From positions 22,375,928 through 22,439,927 of the forward strand of contig CM045989.1 of the NCBI GenBank assembly GCA_025175895.1: a stretch of DNA of 64,000 nucleotides, read 5' to 3'. The notes below the pieces were generated by a model, which did not search any database, had not been told where the DNA came from, and saw nothing but the letters and a program-made list of their open reading frames with translations. Numbering within the stretch: position 1 is the first letter of the stretch; every line of letters starts with the position of its first letter. This stretch comes from Wurfbainia villosa. Its lineage: Eukaryota > Streptophyta > Magnoliopsida > Zingiberales > Zingiberaceae. Below are positions 43,946 to 56,829 of the stretch, piece by piece. Made by a program: the position numbers and the translations under genes.

Positions 43946-45106
43946 GCTATAGAAAAACCTACTGATAGCTTTGCTCCCACTTATTTGGGGTAGGAGGATA
44001 GGTGTACTGGAACATACGACATTTTGCATCATATGTATGGTATTACTTATATCTATTAATAGGCTATAGAAAAACCTATTGAATTTGGTCTGATGACCTT
44101 ATTCCTGCTTGTATGGCTCATACTCCTATGTCAGGATAAGAGATTCAGGTATGTACAGTCTTTCCGCATCTCTTTCTTGCATTTTTTTATTATTGATCAG
44201 GAGACAGTACTGGCATGATTATTATTGTTAGATATATCTTACTATGCATGTCGACTTGATACCCGCTGAGTTCGTTGAACTTACCCCATTGCTTTACATC
44301 TATTTCAGGTTGACACTGTCAGGAGAGTCCAGCTGCCAATCCCCCCTCGTCGTAATGGTTTTGTTATTGGATTTATGGTCTTGGTTTATAGACTAGAAGA
44401 CATGTGTAGGACCTGTGTTTTGGTTATGTACTTGTGGATGCTTTGGTGGAATGCAAGGAAGAGATGCGGAAAGATTTTACATACCTGAATCTCCTATCCT
44501 GACATAGGAGTATGAGCCATACTAGCAGAAATAAGGTCATCAGACCAAATACATAATATATCCTGTATGCATGTCAATCATATGCAACAACCAAGGTAGC
44601 AACCAAAATGCAGCAAACACAATACAAATTCAATCCATGCAATATGCATGCGATGCAAATGACATGGTCACCCCTAACGTCAGTCAGCCGCCTCATATGC
44701 GATGGTGAAGCCGAGTGGGTAGTAGGCTCTCTTTCTCCCACCAAGAGAGCATCGGCAGACGATGGATCGCGGAGAAGCAGGGCGTCGGCTTCCTTCCCTT
44801 CCGTCGGCCACAAGGAAAGGAGGTAGACGGCCGAAAGGAAGAAGGGGCTCGGCCGCCGTGTGCTTCGGAGAAGAAGGGAAGACGAGTGGAGATCTGCTTT
44901 GGCTAGAGGAAAGGGAATCGACGAAGGATGGGAGAAGTCACGAGAAAGAAGATGACGAAGAACGGGAGAAATCGCGATGGGAAATTAATCGGAAACGGCT
45001 GAGAAACCACTCCCATGGAGTAAAAGAAAAAGATCAGCACAGAAATGCCGAGTAACGTGTGCATGAGGAAACGGGTTGGGTTCTTGAAAGCGGATCGGGT
45101 TTGGGT
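43946..45106. repeat. gypsy LTR fragments in alternating orientation
   Basis: About 43946-44450 is LTR interior on plus (reverse complement of about 32700-33070). About 44450-45106 is the same family on minus, including a GC-rich part matching 34690-35060. Then plus again from 45107. A hairpin (arms 43936-43946 and 43958-43968) recurs in altered form at 44052-44084. No real genes; frames such as 44762-45055 mirror the LTR frame at 34408-35022. Confidence 0.7.
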
Positions 45107-47199
45107 AGTGGTCTGGTGCCGGTGAATAAGGGATAAAGGAAGTGACACCGGCGTAGCTCCTATTGTTGGTATATGTCTTGACTTCCCTATTTTCTTGCAG
45201 TCCATTTTGATTCTATGTGGTGAGTTGGTCGGCTGTGAATGGGTGTTGGTCGGTCGTGGCTGAGTAAGAGGTGGCTGTGAAGGGGTTGTGAACGGCTTTG
45301 CCGGAAGTGCATAGCTAAGTGTTTGGAGGTTTGTTAGGCTGTGGGTTTTGATTGTGAGGTTCTGTTTGAGAATTGTCAGATGTGTTTATGCCGACTGTGA
45401 ATTGGAGGTCTACGAGGCCGTGAGTGAGCAATAGATGGGTGGTGAGTGTTGGTGTTGGCTGTAAATGGTTGTAAACGGTTGTGCTATAATGGTTGTTTGA
45501 TTTTGGTGCATGAGTTAGGGAATTGTAAATCTGGAATGAGAGTTCGTATGGAAATCCTAACAGGATTTGGTTAGATGTACAAGTGGGGGTTTCTAATTCG
45601 TATTCAATAAAAGGGTACGAATATAGAAACTATATAGTAGTAAATTAGCACGTTGTCTTGTGCTTGGATTTGATGGTAATTATGTTATATGCAGGTTTCG
45701 ATCATGCGATAAGTCCACGGGCGTAAAGACAGTTGGTATTCTTCATAGCAGGCGGATACTTTGACTTATCTTTAGATATTGTCATGTTGATATGCGTAGT
45801 TGGCAATAGCTCACAGTAATATTTTATATCTTATCTGCTTTGTATGTAACTGTGTCATACCTGATACATGCATTTCTATCTTAGTCGATATTGTCTTGAT
45901 ACTTGCCATGTGTTCTTATTTTGGGAGTTGTGACATGCACCTGATTAGTTTACAGATATACTTTCCCTGTATACCTAGGACATTGATATGTACTCATTTG
46001 TTTGTGCATATTATTTGGAGACGTATTTTGGTTGGTGTTACATGCTTTAGTGTCATGCACCATCTTGCATGATTGCATGATGGCTAGTCGGGGTTCCTTT
46101 GTAGTTGAGCCCCCAGCCAGTTACATGATCTGCACACACAATCACTCATGGGTTAATGGTACATCAGGAGGGTGTGTGCAATAGCTCTGTCAAGCTCCGC
46201 TGGTCCGCTCATGAGTAGCGGTGAGGCAGCTTGGTAGCGGGCAGGGATCTCTCCTCTGGTCTACGACACCGGGAGATGAGAGCTTTGCTCCCCCACTCTG
46301 TTTGGGGTAGGAGGATAGGTGTACTCCGATAGCATCTTATCCACTCGGTCACTCAGGAGCAGCGATGGCAGAGTGCACAATTGTCAGAGCCCTACTCACT
46401 CAGCTTTGCATCGCATCAAGGGTAACCATGTCATTTGCATCGCATGTATATTGCATGGATGGCATTTGTTTGTGTTTGCTGCATTTTGGTTGCTGCCTTG
46501 GTTGTTGCATATGATTGACATGCATACATGATACATTATGTATTTGGCCTGACGACCTTATTTTTGCTAGTATGGCTCATACTCCTTTGTCAGGATAGGA
46601 GATTCAGGTATGTACAGTCTTTTCACATCTTTTCCTTGTATTTTTGCTATTATTGATCAGAAGACTGTACTGACATGATTATTATTATTAGATATATCTT
46701 ACTATGCATGTCGACTTGATACCCGCTGAGTTCGTTGAACTTACCCCATTGCTTTATATCTATTTTAAGTTGAAACTGCCAGGAGAGTCCAGCTGACAAT
46801 CCCCCTCGTCGTAATGGTTTTGTTATTGAATTAATGGTTTTGGGTTTATTGACTAGAAGACATATGTAGGACTTGTGTTTTGGTTATGTACTCGTGGATG
46901 CTTTGGTGGTATTTGTTATGTCCTTATGGACCTTTATTTGGACTTTTATTTGATTTATTTTGGTTGTGTATTCCTGCTCAGATGGCAAAAGAGATAGGTC
47001 TAGATATTGTAGACTTTTGTTATTTGCTTTGGTTGTTGGCCTGAGGCCTATATATATCTGTATGTATGGTTTTTGTTCCGGTCATGTTGACCGATGTATA
47101 GTGGGCATGTGTGCCTTGTATACAAGATTCGTATTGTCACCCGTACAGGGGAGATGCTGCCGGATTTTCGTCTGGCGGGGACTCCCTTGGGGCGTGACA
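45107..47199 (+). repeat. gypsy LTR, plus orientation, 5' truncated
   Basis: Reverse complement match to 32417-34520, ending in GGGGCGTGACA at 47199. Followed by ATTTATTTG, the first bases between LTR and PBS, before it meets the opposite LTR. Confidence 0.75.
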
Positions 47200-47240
47200 A
47201 TTTATTTGTCCAAATAAATTGTCACTCCCCGGGGGAGTCC
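47179..47240. repeat. LTR end-to-end inverted repeat junction
   Basis: Arms 47179-47208 and 47211-47240 match at 27 of 30 positions with a two-base centre. They are the 3' ends of two LTRs facing each other, so the symmetry continues outward with lower identity for more than a kilobase. Confidence 0.85.
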
Positions 47241-50025
47241 CCCTGAGCATCCGGCGACATCTCCTATGCAGTGACATCTGAATCTTATATACAAGACATA
47301 CACGACCCACTATACATCGGTCAACATGACCGGAATATAAACCACACATACATATCATATATGGGCCTCAGGCCAACAACCAAAGTAAATAAAAATTCTA
47401 CAACATCTAGACTTACCTCTTCTACCATCTTAGCAGGAATACACAAAAAAAATGAATTGAATAAAAGTCCATAAGGACATATCAAATACCACCAAAACAT
47501 CCACAAGTAAACCCAAAACACAAGTCTTACACATGTCTTTTAGTTAATAACCGAAACCATAAGACCAAAAACAAAACCATTACGACGAGGGGGATTGGCA
47601 GCTGGACTCTCCTGACAGTGTCAACTTGAAATAGATATAAAACAACAGGGTAAGTTCAACGAACTCAGTGGGTATCAAGTCGACATGTATAGTAAGATAT
47701 ATCTAACAATAATAATCATGTCAATACAGTCTCCTGATCAATAATAGGAAATGCAAGGAAGAAATGTGGAAAGACTGTACTTACCTGAATATCCTATCCT
47801 GACATAGGAGTGTGAGCCATACTAACAGAAATAAGGTCGTCAGACCAAATACATGATGTATCCTATATGCATGTCAATCATATGCAACAACCAAGGCAGC
47901 AAACACAAACAAATGTCATCCACGCAATATGTATGCGATGCAAATGACATGGTCACCCCTGATGCCAGTCAGCCACCTCACACACGATGGTGAAGCCGAT
48001 TGGGTAGTGCTATGACAACTGTGCACTCTGCCATCACTGCTCCCGAGTGACCGAGTGGATAGGATGCTATCGGAGTACACCTATCCTCCTACCCCAAACA
48101 GAGTGGGGGAGCAAATCTCTCATCTCTTGGTGTCATAAGCCAAAGGAGGGATCCCTGCCTGCTACCATGCTGCCTCACCGCTACCCATGAGCGGACCAGC
48201 GGAGCCTGACAGAGCTACTGCACACACCCTCTTGATGTACCACTAACCCATGAGTGGCAATGTGTGTAGATCATGTAACTGGTTGCGGGCTCAACTACAA
48301 AGGAACCGCCGACCAGTCAACATGCAATCATGCAAGATGGTGCATGACACTAAAGCATGTGACACGAACCAAAATACGTCTCCAAATAATATGTACAAAA
48401 AAATGAGTACATATCAATGACCTTGGTATACAGGGAAAGTATATCTAAAAGCTAATAAAGTGCATGTCACAACTCCCAAAATAAGTACACATGGCAAGTA
48501 TCAAGATAATATAGACTAAGATAGAAATGCATGTATCAGGTCACAGTGACATACAAGGGCAGATAAGACATAAAAATTACTGTGACATGATAATATCTAA
48601 AAGATAAGTCAAAGTACCTGCATCGATGTGGGTCCCAAATACATCGGTCCACTCAGTATACAGTAGAATAAATAGGCCTAGCTAAGAATAAATAGGTTTA
48701 CTATAGCTAGTAATAGTTTTCTATACCTCTAACTGCCCAGTATGTCACTACTTAGTACGGGTTGTAGTCTCTTCATATGCTTATTTTATTGGTGCTCATT
48801 TATCTGGATACTTGCCATGTGTACTTATTTTTGGGAGTTGTGACATGCACTTGCTTAGCTATTTGATATACTTTCCTTGTATACCTAGGTCATTGATATG
48901 TACTCACTTTTTTTGTGCATATTATTTGGAGATGTATTTTTGTTGGGGTTACATGCTTTAGTGTCATGCACCATCTTGCAGGTCGTGGTTCCTTTGTAGA
49001 GTTGAGTCCGCAGTGCCATATGATTTGCACACACACCGTCACTCGGGTTAGTGGTACATCGAGGGTGTGTGCGAGCTCACGTTCGCCGGGTCCGTTCAAG
49101 GGTAGTGGTGACCCTATCTCGTTGTTCGCCGGAGCAACCTACTGCCCCCCCCACCTTCGGCAGCGACGGAGATCTGCTGCACGCTCGGGAGAGGAGATCC
49201 GGCAGTGGAGCACAGGGAAGATGAGGCGATGGGTCAGCGATGCCTCATGGTGGTGTTGGACAGCGGCGAAGGGTAGCAAGGCTTTGATGTCGGTGGCAGA
49301 GTCGGGCGGAGGCTAGCCGCGGATGGGCCGGCAAGCACGCGGAGGTCGCAGCTGCTGGTCACTTGTGCATGACGCACGGAGCGACGATTGGGCGGAAGAC
49401 AAGGGGTGCCGAGTGGATCAGGAACTAGAGGGCAGGGGCGGTAGTGATGCTTGCGGGAGAAGAACAGTGGGCACCGGTGGTTCGAGCTCGCGAGATTGGG
49501 GAAACAGAGGGTGGCACCGTGGCTGGCCGGCGTTGCGTGAGGGGCGACCGTGGTGCCAGCCGCAGCGGTGGAGGTAGCCCGGCAAGGTGCGTGTGAATGA
49601 AACGACGAGAGAGAAGAGGCAGCCAGTGCGGCGTGCAGAGACAGGGCGTGGAGAAGAAGGCTGCGGTGGCAGTGGTTGGCCACCGGCGCATGCGGCTCGG
49701 GCGAATAGCGACGGAGATCTCGGGAGGAAGAAAAACAGCGGAAGGCGTTGGTGTGGCTGTGGCGTGAGGAAGAAATCGGGGCATTAGGAAATAGAAAAAC
49801 CTAGATTTATAACCTAGGTTAATTTATCCTATTAACTCATCTAAACAGGCCCTTTAAAAGCCTTTTTTTTCTTATTCCCGTAATTATCTCGTACAAGCCC
49901 CGGTTAATTCCAAAAAAATTCTAGAAAAATTCCTAAAATTCTCTAAAATCTCGAAATAATTCTCAGGATTATTTTTCCTAAATTTTGGCCATTTAATTTA
50001 GTATTTTAAATTTTCATATTTAACA
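47220..50025 (-). repeat. gypsy LTR, minus orientation (3' LTR of the copy to the right), rearranged inside
   Basis: TGTCACTCCCC at the left, ATTTAACA at the right (sense TGTTAAATAT), 2806 bp, close to the 2830 bp of the LTR at 32417. The part 48800-49100 is in reverse orientation (plus) relative to the rest. 49100-49790 is GC-rich; its long open frames (for example 49234-49683) are compositional, with no protein family seen. A polypurine tract lies at 50026. Confidence 0.65.
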
Positions 50026-50036
50026 TTCTCCCCCAC
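50026..50036 (-). other. polypurine tract of the minus gypsy copy
   Basis: Complement GTGGGGGAGAA directly next to the LTR end at 50025. Confidence 0.75.
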
Positions 50037-52469
50037 TAATAAAAATTTGGTCCCCAAATTTCCTACTCAAATGCATAATGAGTAAGAGATACCACAAGTA
50101 CTGAAAATATATCTCACACATCTTAAGTAAACAGGTGAGGGTATTGAGCTCTGATCTTTTCCTCAAGCTTTCAAGTAGCCTCCTCATCGGTGTGGTGACT
50201 CCACCAAACTTTAACAAGTCGCACAGTCTTGTTCCGCAATTGTCATTCTTTGTGATGCAGAATCCGTATCGGAACCTCTTCGTAAGTAGCATCAGGTTGA
50301 ATGGAACTTGACACATCTGACAAAATATGTGCAGAGTCTAGCATATACTTCCTCAGCATGGACACATGAAACACATCACGAATACCCATCAAGGATGGTG
50401 GTAGCGCTAGGCGATAAGCGACTGCTCCGATCCTCTCCAAAATCTCGAATGAACCAATGTACCTTGGAGCTAGCTTACCACAGACTCCAAATATCTTCAC
50501 CCCTTTCGTGGGTGAAACTCACAAGAATACATGGTCACTAACAGAGAACTCCAGAGGTCTCCGTCTACGATTGGCATAACTCTTCTGACGATCCTGCACC
50601 TCTTCCATCCTTCGTTTAATAGTACGGACCAACTCTGCCTCATGCTGAGCTCTCTAGGGTCCTAGCAACTAGGCCTCCCCAACCTCCTCCCTAAGGGTGG
50701 GTATCCGACACTGTCTATCATACTATGCTCCAAACGGTGCCATTTGGATAGTCGAATGATGGCTATTGGTGTAGGCAAATTCCACTAAGGGCAAGTGCTC
50801 CTTCCAGCTGCCCCCGAAATCCATAATGATATGCTTTCACTTCCATTCCGGAATCGGAATTTCGTGAAGCATCTCTTCCTTAAACTAATGCAACTCTAGA
50901 AACCACTATTCTCCTCGGAGTCAGAGATGAGGAATTATCTTTTCACAAGAGAAGTTCATCTACCATCCAAAATCCACTCCCCCACACACTCTGCAAGTGC
51001 ATGGGAGGCTATAGTGACCAAACTCCCTTGTTACAACCGTTTGTGTTCCAGCTACTCTATAGTAGCTATCCAGTAGCTAGCCAAAACCCCATGAGCATTC
51101 CTACTCCTCACCTTTACAAAACAACATAATAACTACTAAGTCCACGTCATATATATGACGGCTTACTTCGCTGTTCTTTAACTGTCGTAAGCTTAGGATA
51201 CATCTTATTCAATAGCATCGGAATCGCTACGATCCCCGAAATGATGCATCCATGTACACTACCCTTCCATCCACACCAGAATGATTAATCAACACTGGCA
51301 TAAAAGTCAATCGTCGTCTGAACCCTGAAACTAGTTTCACAAGCTTCAGACCAAGTAAATTTCATCACCTTTCTGGTCCAACCAGTCAGCGATATAGTAC
51401 CGCTAGAGCATTCTATCCATATCTATGGTAATAATCAAATCAATACCAGGAAACCACCATCTATAGTGGCCGAGTGCGTAACTCTAACTACCACCATCAA
51501 CAGTGGCCAAGTTACGCAACTCCAACAACCACAACTGATCCAATCGTGTCCAGAATACATGACTTCCCAAATCCCTGGACGACTAAGTCATCAAATAGTC
51601 TAATAAGATAATCAAAATCTCATACAATTCATACCAAGTATGAAATTGTCGTCGCTACACACCTGCATTCTCTTTACTCTAGGCTGATGATATAACAATC
51701 ATCATAACGACAATAATAATTGTATGACACCACCTCACTACAATATCAACACATCAGTCATAAATTAATCCTAGAGTATACCCAGGTGTCCTATAGCTAA
51801 TCTAAATAGATTCTCTATCCACAATGAATGATAATCATTTCCTTCTACAACTACCGCATTCTATCATCGATAATCGATGCATAATCTCAAAGGTTCATCT
51901 CTCTTTTAACAAAGAGTTTTGGATCTTCTCTAGAAGAAATACTGGGACAGATAAATATCCCATCCAACACCTCCTATAATAAGGTAAAATGATCTTTCAT
52001 CGTCTTGACCAGTGTAGGTATACACGCCTTATCCATAACCAAATCACTAATAGTAGGGACTGATATTCTCTGAGGGTTTACTCCTTGACCTTCAAATGGG
52101 TGGCTAGCAGGCCAAATCCCTAGCTTCCTAATTCGACATCAGTCGGCACCACTAAAGAGTCCATACTTCTAAAATCATGGTTAGGTTCCTCAAGGTCAAT
52201 ACGTCGTTGACCTCGTCCACGACCATGAGTAGGGGCAATTTTACTAGGTAGCATTTCCTACAATGAGTAAGTATCTAACAAGAACATAATGGCAACTTCC
52301 TATTACATAAGAAAAATACAGTAACCACTAAAGACAATACTTTTTCCTATAGCTTAGAGATATCCTTCAGCTTGTCTGGTCCCAAAACACGAGAACTCTC
52401 AAAAATCCAAGGAAAAGAAAATCCTCGAAACACAAAACCCACAAACCAAAATCACAAACCAATAAAAAT
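50037..52469 (-). pseudogene. decayed gypsy pol with integrase C-terminus and chromodomain
   Basis: Integrase C-terminal domain 50500-50243 (KLAPRYIGSFEILERIG, HDVFHVSMLRKY with changes), chromodomain-like tail 50240-50140, and late integrase 50560-50830 (complement of ALYG, PFSNR-like positions). At about 50830 the first integrase strand (IPEWKW) is fused straight to the late part, so the catalytic core is lost, as in 35261-36778. From 51000 to 52440 only fragments of RNase H and RT are recognisable by comparison with 55640-56460. Many stops. Confidence 0.7.
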
Positions 52470-53049
52470 TGTCACACCCCGGGGCATATCCATCATCCAA
52501 ATGACAGAGGAGCACCTTAGTGACAATATTCAGAAATACATGGACCAGATCTGGTAAAAACCTCGAAATAATAATAGAAATACAAGTATTTTATTAACTG
52601 CATGCATGCACGACTAAACATAAATCAATTAAAGTAAAATAATTTTATGACACCAAATCAAATTGCGACAAAATTCAAAGTGCATAAACAAAATGCAATA
52701 CTGATAAAGTAAATAAAGCGACATCTCCACGATGCAGTGGGACAAGCACGGCAAGGGACTCTCTGAGCGACACGAAGGTAGGTCAACATGACACGTCCTT
52801 CATTAGTTAACCTAGAGGATAAGTGAGGAGGGAGTGAGTACAACCACTCAGTGGATGGATAGACAATAGTGCATAATCATAATGCACATAATGGAAGTCA
52901 AAGGACACAAACTTGCATAACCCAACCCTCAGAGTACCAATATCAGTCTACAAATAACTTGACCAGCAGTATAACAAATATACCTGCAACATACACAACC
53001 ACTGCAATCTATAAGCAATGCACATCCAGATACCACGACAAAGCCTCGT

Positions 53050-53310
53050 GGCTCTCGAGGTAATACAAAGGAAACTATCTATGAGCTACCACGAACGGAA
53101 CTCGTGGATCGACAATAAATATACTAAGCACTGTCTACGCACAACTACATGCTACCACGAATGGAACTCATGGGTAGACAGGCAGTAGAAAGACTCAATG
53201 TCTATGGACAACGACATGCTACCTCGAATGGGTCTCGTGGGCAGACAGCACATATAGATATCGAGTTATTGATTACACGCAACAGCATGCTACCACTAAT
53301 GGGTCATGTG
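53050..53310. repeat. tandem repeat with CCACGA/TCGTGG hairpins, second copy
   Basis: Same array as 29860-30110, units of about 75-85 bp around ACATGCTACCACGAATGG. Confidence 0.75.
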
Positions 53311-54102
53311 GGCAGTCGATTATCCTAGGTTGTTAAGCCTAGGGTTATCCAATACATCTAGCATAGAACGTCTATCAAAGTTGATAAAGATCATCAATCT
53401 ACAATTAATCCCATTGAGACAGCCAAGCAAGGATTTCAACACCTCTAATACGAAATATTTACCAAAGTCAGTAAAGATCATCGACTTATAAATAAATATG
53501 TTGAGATGGTTAAGTCTAAGATTCCAACCCTTCTAACATGAATGGTTATCAAGGTCGATAAAAATCATAAATCCACTAATAAACACGTCAAGATGATTAA
53601 TCATAGGGTTTCATCCCAGCTAACAAGAAACGCCTATCAAGGCCAATAAGGACAACACATCTACTAACAAGCACAGCAAGAGGGTTAAGCCTAAATTATA
53701 TCATTTCTACCAGTTTAATTATGCATGCTACAACATGCTACCACGGACAGATCTCGTGGGTACTTAAGATGTAAAGTAGCTATCTAGCTACAAACGTCAT
53801 ACGAATATCACTAACTCCGAACGAATAACGCAAAAGTATAACTTTACGGTAGGTCATCTCAACCATGATTGGGAGGCATGATTGACCACAAATATACAAA
53901 GCACCTATAGGGAAACTCTACTATAAACTTTCTCAACCACGAATGGGTGATATAGTGGGCAGCCGATAGATATGAACAACATTATATACCCTCTAAGGAT
54001 TAATCGCCTCCTAATCATACGACCTCTACTAGTCCGATCACCATATGAACTGAAATAGTAAACGGATAAACATATACCAATAAACACATCCGGGTTATTA
54101 CA

Positions 54103-54258
54103 CCTAGGGTTTTACTAATGTTTCATTCCTGAGATCCGCTCCTACGGAATAACCTCATCTAAGTTATTCTACCTCTTTATATGGCCTAGGGTTTTACTAA
54201 TGTTTCATTCCTGAGATCTGCTCCTACGGAATAACCTCATCTAAGTTAACCTCATATT
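54103..54258. repeat. 82-bp tandem duplication
   Basis: The segment starting CCTAGGGTTTTACTAATG at 54103 is repeated from 54185 with about one substitution over the first 60 bases. The homologous place at 30715-30790 has a single copy, so the duplication arose here. Confidence 0.8.
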
Positions 54259-54260
54259 AG

Positions 54261-56499
54261 GAATTTTCACTAATTATGCTAGTCAGCTCATTACCTGTGG
54301 GGTAATGGACAAGACGCGTAGACTATTGTTGATGCAGATAGCAGAGGGTTAGGTTACGGTGTTTCATAGAAATTTTGATCCCTGAGTTGTTTCGTGCTGG
54401 GTTGTATAACTTAGGATGTACTTTTGAGTACTTAACTCGTGTTATACAGAGAAAGTGAAGTTAGTTACATACCATTATTGGGATTAAGCTGGTACTTGGT
54501 GGAAGATGCAGGGAAATAATCTTCGGGGTATAATACATCACTAGGTCATGGTGTAGTGATGTTGTGAGAGGGTATTTTCCCCGTGTATTCCTTTGACTCA
54601 TTGTCAGGAAATTCTTGAGTTTCAAATAGGGTGATCGTTTGGTAATGGTGTACCGTGCAGAGTTGTGAGGCTTACAGAGGTTACGACCACCTAAAAACTC
54701 AAGAATGTAAATGGATGATTTAAGCCACCAACGGTTTATTGGCTTACAGGTGGATTAGGATGTTTGGATCCTTTATTAGATCATGCCGAAAGATATTGGA
54801 TCGAGTCATGAGTTTAGAAATGATTCCGTACAAGTGTTTAAGAGTTAGAGACCGATAAGCAGATATAGCAGGTCAAGTTATTAAAATCAGAAGTCTCCAA
54901 ATGTTAAATAAAAGGAGCAAGATCAGAGTCATGGGTTATAAGCCGTTCCGATTTGCATCTCCATTTTGGCAGTTGACTTTAGTTTCTCCATGGTAGTCTT
55001 TTGCACCTACATGAGCTTATTCGCCAAGAGTAGAAGTTGGATGAGTTAACATCTTTACTCGAGAGGAGTTGTAGATGGTTGAAGGATTGATCATTTGGGG
55101 TATTACTATAGTTTACCTTACTTGATGATATATTGAGAGATATTTGTAGTTTACAGATATCTTTGTCTAAAACATTTATAGATAGGATTAGAAGGATTTC
55201 TATATTTGGATCATGTGGATTAGTTGTGTTTCCACCGACAGGTGAGATGTTGAAATGATTACTGTGATGATTATCAGAGGGGTATGATATTGATTTTGGA
55301 TGTTTAGAGATTGATTGTTGGAGATGTTATATTATGGTGGGAGAGTTGACTTAGTTGTTTTATAGTTGACTTGGTTGATATGATGTGGATATATTTATAT
55401 TAACTTGGATGTTATGATTGTTGAAATGATGGTATAATAATGTCTCTCGGATGCGTGTATATTCCGAGAGTAATCAGATGTAGTGTCGGATGAACTCCTA
55501 GGCTTGCCGCTGCATAGGCAAGTGGAGTATGCGATCGGAGTGATTTTGGAAATAGTTTCGATATCGAAGATTTCCTATTGGGTGATAATTTATTGGTATC
55601 AGTGTTGCCAAACACTATGGGAATTGGAAGAACATAAGTTGCGATTATAGGAGGTATTTGATGGGATATTTATCTGTTCCACTATATTCTCTTGAGAAGA
55701 TCTGGAACTCTTTGTTAAAAGAGAGATGTACCTTTGAGATTATACATCGATTATCGATGATGGAATGTGGTAGTTGTAGAAGGAAATGAATATCCTTCAT
55801 TGTGGATAGAAGATCTATTTAGATCAGCTATAGGACACCTGTGTATACTCTAGGATCTCCCGCAAGTGTCATAGACCGCAGGAGGGGATCCCCGCCGAAA
55901 CCATTGCCGCTTTGTTAAACTAGTGAGATAGTATGGACCTTTCTTCAACGGATAATCATAACTTGGAATGGGGGCCCTGTTAACCATCGATGATGCAGCC
56001 CCTATTAGGTCAGTAGCGAGCCACTGCACTTACTAGAGCAAGACTCTTACTACTCATCATCAGGGCAGAAGACCTCTTACGCTCTTTTTGTCACCTTGGA
56101 TTTTGATTAGCAATACGTAACCGGATTCACCATAGATATGGATAGGATGCTCTAGAAGTACTACATTGCTGACCGGTTGGACCAGGAAGGTGATGGAATT
56201 TACTTAGTCTGAAGCATGTGAAATTAGTTTAAGGGCTCAGACGATGGTTGACTTTTACGCCAGTATTGTTTAATCATTCTGGTGTGGATGGAAGGGTAGT
56301 GTACATGGATGCATCATTTCGGGGATCAAGCGATTCTGATGCTATTGAATATGACGTATCCTAAGTTTACGACAGTTAAAGAATTGCAAGATAAGCTGTC
56401 AAATATATGACGTTGACTTAGCAGTTATTATGTTGTTTTGTAGAGGTGAGGAGCAGGGATGCTCATGGGGTTTTGGCTAGCTACTGGGTAGCTACTTGA
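54261..56499 (+). pseudogene. heavily decayed gypsy gag/protease/RT/RNase H
   Basis: Plus strand. Recognisable only in places: an RT entry around 55490-55600 (GLPLHRQVEYAIGVILEI), an RT block with LRLYIDYR and EYPSLWIEDLF (about 55730-55840), and RNase H pieces at 56170-56400 similar to 43610-43830. Stops in all frames throughout. The upstream part 54261-55480 cannot be assigned to a domain with confidence. Confidence 0.6.
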
Positions 56500-56735
56500 C
56501 GTCTTGACTGCCCACGAGACCCAGTCGTGGTGGCATGTTGTTGCATGCAGTCCATAGCTAGATAGCTATATACTCTGTCTACCCACGAGTCTCATTCGTG
56601 GTAGCATGTGGTTGCACGTAGATAGTGCTCTGTATATTGCCTATCTTCCCATGAGTCCCGATCGTGGTAGCATGTCGTTGCTCGCAGATAGTGTCTTTTG
56701 TATTACCTCGAGAGCCACGAGGCTTTGTCACAATA
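56500..56735. repeat. LTR hairpin tandem repeat, inverted, inside pol
   Basis: Reverse complement of the array at 29860-30110 and 53050-53310 (CCCACGAG, TCGTGGTAGCATG). It lies between RNase H and the integrase of the plus-strand copy, where no such repeat belongs. Confidence 0.75.
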
Positions 56736-56829
56736 TTTTGATAAGTATTCCTTGTAGATTGCAATAGGTTGTATTTGTTGTAGATATATTCGGATTGTAT
56801 CCGGAAAATAGTAAGTATTGAAGCGTTTG

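Larger units (their letters stand above)
52470..54260 (-). repeat. second gypsy LTR type, 5' LTR side of the minus copy, incomplete
   Basis: Starts TGTCACACCCCGGGG, the mirrored 3' terminus of a gypsy LTR. 52985-54180 matches 29765-31245. The expected right-hand end (complement of a TGT... start) is not found, so it is truncated. The sequence before 52470 does not carry a clear PBS. Confidence 0.6.

Noticed and set aside
49234..49683. 149-codon frame, plus overlapping frames at 49323-49787
   Set aside because: Low-complexity Ala/Ser/Pro/Arg-rich translation open in several frames at once, as GC-rich DNA gives; it sits inside an LTR.
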